Assembly (NCBI GenBank): GCA_010015655.1
Contig: ML976668.1
Span: 186,001 to 250,000 of the forward strand
DNA from: Bimuria novae-zelandiae CBS 107.79
Lineage: Eukaryota > Ascomycota > Dothideomycetes > Pleosporales > Didymosphaeriaceae
Reading direction: 5' to 3'
Length of the DNA stretch: 64,000 nucleotides
In this document: in pieces, positions 46,673 through 55,433 of the stretch
Position numbering within the stretch: the stretch's first letter is position 1
Layout of the letters: each line of letters starts with the position of its first letter
Translations under genes and position numbers: made by a program
Notes under the pieces: generated by a model
Databases searched by the model: none
The model's input: only the letters and a program-made list of their open reading frames with translations
What the model was told of the DNA's origin: nothing

Positions 46673-49105
46673 CTACCCGTCCTCAAACTCCTTGGTGGCC
46701 GCATACATAGACCGCCCAGTCTCCACCTTGGTCGGAATCCCCGCAGCTCTCATACCCCTCTCCACCACCTCGATAAGTTTCAAATCCGTCCCTGCACCGT
46801 TAGTTCCAACTACAACCCCCAACGTGGAAGTTGGATAAAATACCGGGCTTGCCCGCCACCAAGACAGCAGTTGGCAACGGCTCCTCCCACTGCGTTACCT
46901 CGGAGAAGTAAGTTATCTCGCCGACTAATCGATTCCGTTAAGCCAGCAAAGGATTTGGTTTGTCATGGGGAGGTGCGTACCAGGCGCAGTAACTTCCGGC
47001 ATACCCGCGATGGGGGAGAGGTCTAAGGGTGAGTATCCGCTTAGTAGAGTAAATGGTCTGCTCTAGTGTGTTAGTAGCTCATTCTGCAGGGCAAGGGAGA
47101 AGAGAGGCGCACGGAGGATCAGCGTCACGGTAAGTAGGGGTTCCGTCTTCGATGGGGAGGGCGACGATGGGATTGCCATCACGGTCGATGCGGAAGAGGG
47201 TGGTGAGGAGCCAGGATTTGTATAGGTCGAGGCGGCGGAGGAGTTCGCTGTGCTGCGCGGGGGTGACAGTTTGGGCGATCTCCCTGAGGGTGTTAGTTAC
47301 CGTCACAAGTGTGGGACGGGAGAGAGTGAGCACCATCGCCAGCGCAGTGTTCGATGTACAAAAGGAGCTTTTCCAAATTTGACGCAGTAGTCGTCTCGGA
47401 AGCTTGCGAGTTGGTCGTAGGAGTCGCAGTAGTAGGGGAGCGTTCCGGCCTACATTGAGGACAGATTGAATCGATTGGGTGATGGCGAGGTGGTACTTCT
47501 TTGAGGTACTCTGATAAATCGTCTTCTTCCACGCTCTGGGGTCCGGAGTTCTCCCACGCATCTGCGAGGGAGAACACTGTGCGCTTTACACCATGCGCTT
47601 TTTCGAGCCCACGCACGAATGTCTCGATTAGAGCGGTTTGAGCGGGGTTGGTGGTTGGAAGGTAATCCCTTAAGTAGATGATTGCCTTTGGGTCTTAAGC
47701 AGCATACATCAGTTATTGACTTGAGCATGTACAAGGAGCCCACCTTCGCCGCTTTATCTAGCACCGTCGAATCCCCATACCACGCCTCCGCAAACCTTCT
47801 AAACTACCCGATATCGCGTCCAAAGAACGCAGGAACGTCGAACACCCTCTCAGACATCCTTTTCACTTACGGCCCAAAGGAAACTACCTCCTCAGGGCTC
47901 AGCACCCTAAACGTCGGACGAATCGCAAACACGCCATTCGCCTGCGCAGGCTTCCTGCAACTCCCATTCGCTTTCCACCCCATCAGCATAACCTTTACAA
48001 AGGGTACGAAAACATACTATCCGACCCCACCGCAAAATCCACCCACGTATACGCCCCCACCGCCGCCGCGCTCCCACTACTACTCCCCGAGCACGACTGA
48101 TACCCGTCGCCCTGGGGATTCCACGGCGCAGATTCGTCGACGCACTCCATCGTCTCCTCCCGCACTATCATGGCGTTGAGCTTGGTTTTACCGAGGAGGA
48201 TGGCGCCTATGTTGAGGAGGGTTTGGATGCAGGGCGCGGTTGAGGGGGCGGTTGAGGGGGCGGGCGGGTAGAGGGCGGTCCAGGCGCGGTTGCAGAGCGT
48301 GGTTTTGGTGGAGGCGACGGCGAATATGTCTTTCACGAGGATGAGGAGGCCGTGGAGGGGCTGTTGGGGTGTGGGGTGAGAGGTGCAGCGGGAGGGGACG
48401 AGGGCGGTTGTGGGGTTGTTCATTAGGAGGAAGGAGTGGTGAAGGGAGCTGGGGGTTGTTAATTTTGGAGGTATAAGAGGGTTTTGGGTGGTATACTGGG
48501 TCGTGGCGATCTTCGTTGGTTTGAGGCTCAGAGTCATGGCGCTGTGTGTGTCGTGGTGGGCTCTCCAGGGTTGCCATGTTTTGCCGCGACCGACGACGTA
48601 TGGACCTGAAGGTAGCTCGTCCTGTTTGCCATTCTTCTCGACGAAACTCCGTGTGCCAAACTGGCTGGAGTTGAGGAACTCCTTGGCATCCTCATCGATC
48701 GAGACTTCCTCTTCTCGGGCCCCGTAGAAGACAATGTGCTCCAGGAAAGCATCACTGTAAACATCGTCTATCTCTTCGCATCGTTGCAGGTAGCTTCCCA
48801 GAGCAGCTTTCGTAACGTGCTCGCCAGGCATAATGTTGTAGACAAAGACAGGCTGGAGGTCGGGAACGGACGTCGCGATCTTGGACAGGCAGTTCTGCAC
48901 AGAATTGTCAGGAATGCGATCGATTTTGCAAAGACGAAAGGATTACTACCTGCTCAGTTGGAATCAAGACATATGGGAAACCGGCAATTGTCACGTCCAC
49001 CGTGGGGTCGATGCGAAGAGAGCCAGATGGCTGACAGGTGCGTTGGTGAAGTATTGCGCCACCCGCCATTTGGGAAGGAACGGTGTCGGAAGCGGTGGCT
49101 GCCAT
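46673..49105 (-). pseudogene. Amidase-signature enzyme, two in-frame stops
   Basis: The gene starts at ATG 49105, has intron 48895-48949 and then a long exon. The catalytic Lys lies in a V-K-D-I-F context and the Ser-rich loop G-S-S-S-G-S-A is present, the marks of the amidase signature family (Ser-cisSer-Lys triad). After further short introns the frame runs through a segment with F-F-G-R-D-I, a middle with E-Y-L-K-E, and a tail ending at 46673 (TAG). Within otherwise good homologous protein, TAA stands at 47867-47869 and TAG at 47804-47806, in the same frame. These enzymes hydrolyse amides; the substrate is unknown. The first part resembles the extra N-terminal domain of fungal amidases. 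Exon borders in the last third are approximate. Confidence 0.7.
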
Positions 49106-49456
49106 TGTGACGCTGCCGAGGAAGAGATCGGAAAGCTGTATAATATGTATCGCTGAGCGAGCTGTGTAAGAAGAGTGCAATCTTTGGGGGAAAGCTGTGG
49201 TAAAGCTCGTGTCGGTGACACAAAGAGCCGCACTACTTCGCCGCACGGGGCTACCAGGAGCAAACACTGAGAGAAAGAGGCATCCACCTCGAAAGATGTT
49301 GATAATACAACTACGATATAGTACCATGCCAACAACGGGACATGTACAGCAGAGCCCGTCCTCTGGTGTACAATGATATACAACGCCTCGGCGCCGACAT
49401 AAAATGCAAAATGCTAACAGCAGCGCCATGCTGGTTTTTACAAGCGAGATTATCAC

Positions 49457-52153
49457 TCATCTCTTCAACGTGCTTTTAAACTGTAGCGCTAGTGCGGATC
49501 CAGGCGCAAATATCGGCTTGATACGTGGCCCGGCCTTGTCGTCGAGCGGCGCTTCCTTCGGTTGGACCAACGGTGCAAACTTTGGCGGCGCCCACCTCAC
49601 CCGGTCCCGATACTCTTTCGCTTCCTTCTCCAACCTGATGCGCTCCTCCTTTCTAATGCGCGCCTTCTCAAGTTCATACAAGACCCTTCGCTGATCGTGC
49701 ACCCTCGCCAGATCCGCCAACAGTTTAGGATCATCCTGCTTCTCTTGGCTCACATGTTCTATGACTTCCCCTATTTTACTGACATGCTGTGCCCTAGCAT
49801 ACCCGCGAAGCAAGACCTCGTAAGTAAACTGATCTGGCGCGATACCACGGGCACGCATGATTTCGTAAACACGTTCCGCAGCCTGGATCTGCTCTGTCTT
49901 GAAGAAGCCCTGCATGAAAATGTTCCACGTATACACATTCGGACTCGGGCCATATGATGACATTTTCTGCACGACTTGTGAAGCGTGTTCGAAGTTTCGG
50001 GCGCGGCAGAAGGCGAGGAGGAACGCGTTCCAGATGATGGGGTCGCGTGCGAGCTTGGAAAGGACCAGATCGTGCTGCGTGTGGACAAGCTCGGTGAACT
50101 TCTCGTAGAGGGACCAAAGGCGTTCAGGAGAGACGGAAGCTGCTTTGAGAATCTCGAGCTGGAGCATGATGTAAACGGCCATTGGTGGTGGGTCCATGAA
50201 AGCGGATTCGGAGAGGATGCCGTCTTCTGAAGAGAGTGGATTCACCCGCGGGGAAGTGAATTCTGCGGTCCAGAACGGCTCGAGTGGGCGCGCGGAAAAT
50301 AATCGGAGGTATGTGCGACGGATTTCGTCGGAGCGCCCAAACCTTTCTTCGGCTTCTTGAGATTCGCGACGAAGGCGAACATACTGGTAGTAGAGATAAT
50401 CCGCTGCAAGCCAAGCATCTTTCATCTCTATTGCGCTCTCCGCACAGTAATCTGCGAAATCGTGATGTTTGGCCGAATCGCTCATCACCGTGCATCCGTG
50501 AAGCAGAGTTGACAATGTGATTACATCAGGCTTTAGGCCGTTTGCATCCAGGGCGTTGAACACCTTGAAGGCGGTTAAATGGTCGCCCGCCTTCATAGCA
50601 TTATGAATAATGACGTTGTAGAGGAGTATGTCAAGCTTGAGACCTAGGTCAACTAGAGTAGCAACAATGCCCGTAGTCTCGTGATAGTTCTCCCTGTTCA
50701 CCATGCTTCTGTGAAGCACCAAAGCAGAAGACCACCGGAACTTATCTCCGTTAATAAAGTTAGGCCTGAATTTTGCTCTGCCGGCGGCCATTTTGAGGCA
50801 TACAAGAGCCTGCCTGAAGTCGCCAGCCTTGGCAAAAATGTTAACGTAGTGAAGAAGAACATTTTTCCCAATGCATGCGTGCGACTCCCGGAAGAGGTCG
50901 AAGAGACGCTCAAATTCTTCGATGTTGGCGAGCCTGGCAACGCAGAGCAACAGATCCTGCGAACAAATTTGTGTGTGTGGCGAAAGATGTTCCCGGAAGA
51001 CATGATAGAATGTCGGAACGAAGGCAGGCTCGTTTTGCTGTAATTGGTATCTCTGTGATACGTTCCGGAGGGATTTGTCCATATATGTCCGCGCTAGATG
51101 TTCGAAAGCATCTGCTATAATCGTCACATCCAAGCTTTCGACGCATGGTTTGTGTGTGAGAGCTTGCAGGAAAGGTAAAGCCCGATGCGGAAACTTGTCG
51201 AGGAGATATATAAGCAAGTGAGGCCAGTAGTTCTCCCTCGTCTCAGGATCAAATGCGTTCCAGTTCCTCCAGGTTTGATTAGCCTCAGCCGTATCCCCAT
51301 TATTGAACAAGCGGGCGGACCAGTCCGCACACATTGAATGGTGTGTTAGTATGATGGGATAAGAGCGTCGTTTGAGTGTCCGGAAAGTATTTCGATCCAA
51401 AGCAGCAAATGCTGCCATAGTGTGTGTCCACGGAAGCGGTGCTTTCTCGAGGACCAACACCTGCGACTGCCGGAACGAGTAAGTAATCGCACGCCGCCGA
51501 AATGACCGATATTTTCCAAAAAAATTCTTAGGAGTCCCGGGAGAATGGGGGTAGTGATGACGAAGAAAACTCCCCAAACGTTCTTCTACATTCTTCAAGC
51601 TTCTTTGACGCCTTCCGTCGGAGATGCGCAAAGGTCGTAGACGCCTCTTCTGTCGCCATGAACCACCAGGGTCTGATTCTGTTTTGCCAGCATGGTCTTG
51701 AAGCGCTTCAGCGCTCCATGGAACAATCCTGCCCCATACCGAGACCACCTTTCGGATTCTCCGACGCGGGATTGCTCTCTTCCGCCTCGCACGGCCTGGA
51801 TTGCTCTTTGCCAAAGCTGATCTGTTCGTTGTCTTTGAACGCACGCGCCTTCCCATGTATCGTATCCTCACGTCTGCACCTTCCCTTCTCGTGCTGTAGC
51901 TCCGCAACTGGTGTCTCGCAAAGCTGAATATATCGGCGTACCGCACACCGAGAGCCGCTTTCTTCCCCACATTCCCAGTTGAGAAACACTTTCTCTCTTT
52001 TGATTTCTTCTCCTCCTGCTCTTTCTGTGATTTGCAGTCATCTTGTCGGGCGACGTGCGGAGCTTCGGGGAAGGCGCGAGGGGCAAGGAACGGCAGGAGC
52101 GGCGATGGAGCACTGGCGAGAGACCTGGCATTGCGGAGACAGGCGGGGCGCAT
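49457..52153 (-). CDS. Mitochondrial pentatricopeptide-repeat (PPR) protein
   Basis: A single open frame of 898 residues opens with an Arg/Ala/Leu-rich mitochondrial targeting sequence. The middle and late parts are helix-rich with recognisable PPR units, for example around residues 540-600 (Y-N-V-I-I-H-N-A-M, then G-L-K-P-D) and near 700-790 (P-N-V-Y-T-W-N, then G-I-A-P-D-Q-F-T-Y). The tail is a charged coiled coil. PPR proteins bind organelle RNA and act in its processing or translation. Residues about 90-220 are Arg/Lys-rich and unusual, so a missed intron there is possible. It is divergent from the Cwf18 gene with 404 bp between starts. Confidence 0.88.
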   Translation of the reverse strand: MRPACLRNARSLASAPSPLLPFLAPRAFPEAPHVARQDDCKSQKEQEEKKSKERKCFSTGNVGKKAALGVRYADIFSFARHQLRSYSTRREGADVRIRYMGRRVRSKTTNRSALAKSNPGRARRKRAIPRRRIRKVVSVWGRIVPWSAEALQDHAGKTESDPGGSWRQKRRLRPLRISDGRRQRSLKNVEERLGSFLRHHYPHSPGTPKNFFGKYRSFRRRAITYSFRQSQVLVLEKAPLPWTHTMAAFAALDRNTFRTLKRRSYPIILTHHSMCADWSARLFNNGDTAEANQTWRNWNAFDPETRENYWPHLLIYLLDKFPHRALPFLQALTHKPCVESLDVTIIADAFEHLARTYMDKSLRNVSQRYQLQQNEPAFVPTFYHVFREHLSPHTQICSQDLLLCVARLANIEEFERLFDLFRESHACIGKNVLLHYVNIFAKAGDFRQALVCLKMAAGRAKFRPNFINGDKFRWSSALVLHRSMVNRENYHETTGIVATLVDLGLKLDILLYNVIIHNAMKAGDHLTAFKVFNALDANGLKPDVITLSTLLHGCTVMSDSAKHHDFADYCAESAIEMKDAWLAADYLYYQYVRLRRESQEAEERFGRSDEIRRTYLRLFSARPLEPFWTAEFTSPRVNPLSSEDGILSESAFMDPPPMAVYIMLQLEILKAASVSPERLWSLYEKFTELVHTQHDLVLSKLARDPIIWNAFLLAFCRARNFEHASQVVQKMSSYGPSPNVYTWNIFMQGFFKTEQIQAAERVYEIMRARGIAPDQFTYEVLLRGYARAQHVSKIGEVIEHVSQEKQDDPKLLADLARVHDQRRVLYELEKARIRKEERIRLEKEAKEYRDRVRWAPPKFAPLVQPKEAPLDDKAGPRIKPIFAPGSALALQFKSTLKR

Positions 52154-52557
52154 GGGTGGAAAAGGAAGATGTGGCCTTCATCGAACCATGACGCGCAAAA
52201 CGGGCGGGATGGATGGACGTTGAGCGTGGTCGCAAGAAGTTTTAGGAGCGCGACTTACTAGCGCGAAGAACCGAGCTATCGATGCGCGGGAACCACTCCA
52301 AAATCTACATACAACAGTTTCGACGACAACGCCGACTGAGATTTGACTTGTTACCGAGGGTCGCAATAGTCGGGCGATGGGGAATATTCACTTCATAGCG
52401 AAGTAACTAATCACTCCTGTCACGCTTTCTACACATACTCCGCTCTTCCTCCGCAACCGCGCAAGAATAGGACCATATCTTGCGAACACACGCGCGCCCT
52501 TCACGAAGCTTCTGATCCAAAAGTTTTACAATATACAAAGCATACTCCACACCCACC

Positions 52558-53211
52558 ATGTCCTCCCACGACCACGAAAAGCTCTCCGCCGCCGCCAACG
52601 ACCGCAAAGCGCGCCTCGCCCAGCTCAAATCCCTCAAGCGCAAGCAAGCTCCCACCGAAGACGATGCCGCACCTTCAGACCCGTCCACAGCTCTCACCAC
52701 CACCTCTACCGAAGCTACCTCCACAGCCCCGGAAGAACCCTCCGCGACAGCCACCTACCTCTCCGGCCGCAACTACGACCCCTCAACCCGCAACGTCAAG
52801 CTCGGCTTCGACCAGCTCCCCATCGCCGACGCAACCGCCACGCTCGAGTACAAAGCGCAGCAGCTCGCGCTCGACGTTAAGCGCGCGCAGGAAGAAGAGA
52901 AGGCGCAAGATAAGGGGCTCGACCTGTTCAAGCTGCAGCCCAAGAAGCCGAATTGGGATCTGAAGCGCGATTTGCAAGAGAAGATGAGGGGGCTTGAGGT
53001 GCAGACGGAAAATGCGATTGCGAGGTTGGTCAGGGAGAGGGTGGAGATGCAGAAGAAGGCGCAAGTGGCGGAGAAGAATGGCGGGAATGGAGACGGAGAG
53101 GCGGAGAAGGTGGGGATGGAGGGGAGTGAGTTAGTGGAGGCGATGCATTTGAAGGAGAGGGAGGAGGAGGAGGAAAGGAGGAGAGATAGAGAGGATGAGG
53201 ATGGGAGTTGA
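52558..53211 (+). CDS. cwf18: Pre-mRNA splicing factor Cwf18 (CCDC12 family)
   Basis: This is an intronless 217-residue protein. The N-terminal helix has the family run A-R-L-A-Q-L-K-S-L-K-R-K-Q, followed by a low-complexity linker, the motif R-N-Y-D-P-S-T-R-N, and the signature L-F-K-L-Q-P-K-K-P-N-W-D-L-K-R-D-L at about 124-140, then a coiled coil and an acidic tail. Cwf18 joins the spliceosome with the Prp19-related (NineTeen) complex. The length is a little over the family average because of the linker and tail. Confidence 0.93.
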   Translation: MSSHDHEKLSAAANDRKARLAQLKSLKRKQAPTEDDAAPSDPSTALTTTSTEATSTAPEEPSATATYLSGRNYDPSTRNVKLGFDQLPIADATATLEYKAQQLALDVKRAQEEEKAQDKGLDLFKLQPKKPNWDLKRDLQEKMRGLEVQTENAIARLVRERVEMQKKAQVAEKNGGNGDGEAEKVGMEGSELVEAMHLKEREEEEERRRDREDEDGS

Positions 53212-53674
53212 AGAGGGATGGCAGCGGCTGTGATGGCTGGTTAAGAATATTAACACATCCCCTCTACCCACACCAGTGCGCCAAGTGAGGGCGACAGAGG
53301 ATAAATCTGCGCGGAGGTTGCGTGGAACGACAAGTCAAGGGGATCAGGATCTGAGAAGTGTTTCCAATGCCGTGTCTGGCAATTAAGGTATCTAGATACC
53401 GCAATCAACCGAGAGAGTCGAATTCTTTCGACGAGATCCTCCAGGTCCTCCCTCGCGCCATTTACTCCCGGGGAGCCTCTCGTAATGCATGCCCTAAGTG
53501 TTACTTTTACACATCTCCTTCTAATACATAAACACTACCGAATGTTACAGCTGCTGCCGTCTCCACTGTCCTTCATTCTGTCCGCCGTACTGAGTTCCCT
53601 CGCTGCGCTATCACCTCCAGTAGGGGATCCACGCGCACTTCTTGAACATGAAAATCCATTGCCGTCGACTCCTT

Positions 53675-54793
53675 TCAACGTCCGCCCTGCATTTGCCTTG
53701 TCAACGCAACCCGCTTGCTGTAGGGGCTCAAACTGCGCTCCCGCGCCGGTGCAGGTGGTGGTGACGGTTGCCTCACAGGCGGCGGGGCTCTGCCATTGGT
53801 GTCGAACCGGTTGCCTCCATTTCCTCGAATACCATTCCCGTTCATACCGCCATTGCCGTTCTTGTACGGGCTCGGAGATCTCGGCAAGTGACGCTTCGAA
53901 TACGGGCTTGGACTCCGACGCCGGTAGGGAGATCTAGATCGCGACCGAGATGGCGATAAGGGGCGTCCGTTCGGTGAAGCTGCCCATCTACCCCGTAGTC
54001 CAGCACCTGTGGCGCCGTTTCCGTTGGCTGGGTGGTTGCGGTCATCCGAGGTGTCCATGCGACTTGGGCTTCGCGACGGTGATCGAGATAGCGAACGCGC
54101 GCGTGTTGCTCCTTTGCCGGGTGCTTTCCTGCTCCTACTTCCAGATCGTCGACCACCTTTTCCTCTGCCGCGGCTCCAGCTTCGCGGATAATGCTTCCGC
54201 GGTGCCTTCCGTCCTGCACCCTCATCATGTGATATGTCCATGGGACTTGAGCGTGATCTCGATCTCCGACGACCTCTATGTTCTGGGCTCATGGAGCTCA
54301 GCCTCCGCCGGGTGTTCCGTTCTGCCTTCTCGAGAGAGTGATGCGACTCGGAAGAGATGGACCTGCGACGTCTCTTGCCCAGCCCATCTCCACTGCGAAG
54401 CGAGGCCTTGCTATTCCCGATCCACTTCGGTGACCGCGACCGTGATGGTGAGCGGTTTGTGGATATGGTAGACACGGAGTCAGAGTCGGACGCGGAAGAT
54501 GGCGAGCGCGAGCGCCTTCCAGACTTTTTGCGACGCTCCTCCTTCTTCTCTGTTAGGATCTTGTCGGCGAGTCCTGTCTTGCGGAGAAGGTCACTTGGTA
54601 CTTCCTCGGTGAGCCTCGGCTTCAGTGATGGATTGAGGAGTTGCTGCGTGCGCGACGGTCGTGGGTTGTACGGGCGTGCTTGCGCAGTAACTGTGCACTC
54701 GTAGCTGTAGTGGCCTTTCTGCAGGCACTTTTGGCAGGTGGTGCTCGGCGTTGCCTTGGAGCGACCTCCATAGCCACCACGACGGCTAAACAT
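53675..54793 (-). CDS. Zinc-knuckle, RS-rich protein (ZCCHC10-like)
   Basis: A 372-residue protein starting at ATG 54793; the frame is open a little further up but without an ATG. One CCHC knuckle with C-x2-C-x4-H-x4-C lies at residues 20-33, placed right after a Gly/Arg-rich start, as in ZCCHC10. The remainder is dominated by Arg-Ser and Ser-Pro dipeptides, like SR-type splicing factors, and is probably disordered and phosphorylated. A role in RNA handling in the nucleus is likely but not shown. It is divergent from the R3H gene, with 640 bp between starts. Confidence 0.85.
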   Translation of the reverse strand: MFSRRGGYGGRSKATPSTTCQKCLQKGHYSYECTVTAQARPYNPRPSRTQQLLNPSLKPRLTEEVPSDLLRKTGLADKILTEKKEERRKKSGRRSRSPSSASDSDSVSTISTNRSPSRSRSPKWIGNSKASLRSGDGLGKRRRRSISSESHHSLEKAERNTRRRLSSMSPEHRGRRRSRSRSSPMDISHDEGAGRKAPRKHYPRSWSRGRGKGGRRSGSRSRKAPGKGATRARSLSRSPSRSPSRMDTSDDRNHPANGNGATGAGLRGRWAASPNGRPLSPSRSRSRSPYRRRSPSPYSKRHLPRSPSPYKNGNGGMNGNGIRGNGGNRFDTNGRAPPPVRQPSPPPAPARERSLSPYSKRVALTRQMQGGR

Positions 54794-55433
54794 GGCTTGT
54801 GGTGTTGTCAAAGATCCAGTATCGGTGCACGGCAGTATTCGCAGCGCGCAGCTGGCGCAGTTTGTCAGGCTAGAGCAAACGGGTGCAAAGCGCCGCTACG
54901 GGAGCCTTATTTATACGTAGGTGAAGCGAGGCGAGGTTGGTGCCAGCGCAAACAGTCAGCTTGAGTGATTGCTGGGACGCGCGGAAGTGAACCCAGGTGC
55001 CAGATGAGTGAGCACGTGACAGGACGTTGGTGCGCACGGTCATTTTGTTTAGATATCGCATTTCGTGACCATCGACGTACGCTCACGCCCCCGCACTCCA
55101 CCCCCGCCAGGACGTTCAGACTCAAGACGAGCCCTTCACCGTTGATCGTAGGCTTTGCGCTGCTTGCTCTGACCATCTCACCGACTACCCCACACTGGTT
55201 CGAATGTCGCCTGTCCACGATGTGCAGCTTTCTGGCCAGTGCAGCGACTTTCCTTGAGCAGCCTATTTCCTGAGATTTTTTACGAGCCTTACATCACACT
55301 CTTTTCAATCGACACGAACGCCTTCGGCTTTCCGGCGTTGGGCTTATATCATTCGGTGGGGCTTTTGAACGTTGGCCCACGATTTCTTGCCTTCCACTTC
55401 TGAGCAGAAACCCCACTGGGGACTCTTCTGACC

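Noticed and set aside
47995..48040. Apparent frameshift in the amidase after the G-S-D residues
   Set aside because: A 47-bp intron with GTATGT donor and AAAG acceptor explains it; only the TAA and TAG further on remain as true stops.
48188..48577. 129-codon His/Pro/Arg-rich minus-strand frame
   Set aside because: It is an alternate frame of the amidase exon.
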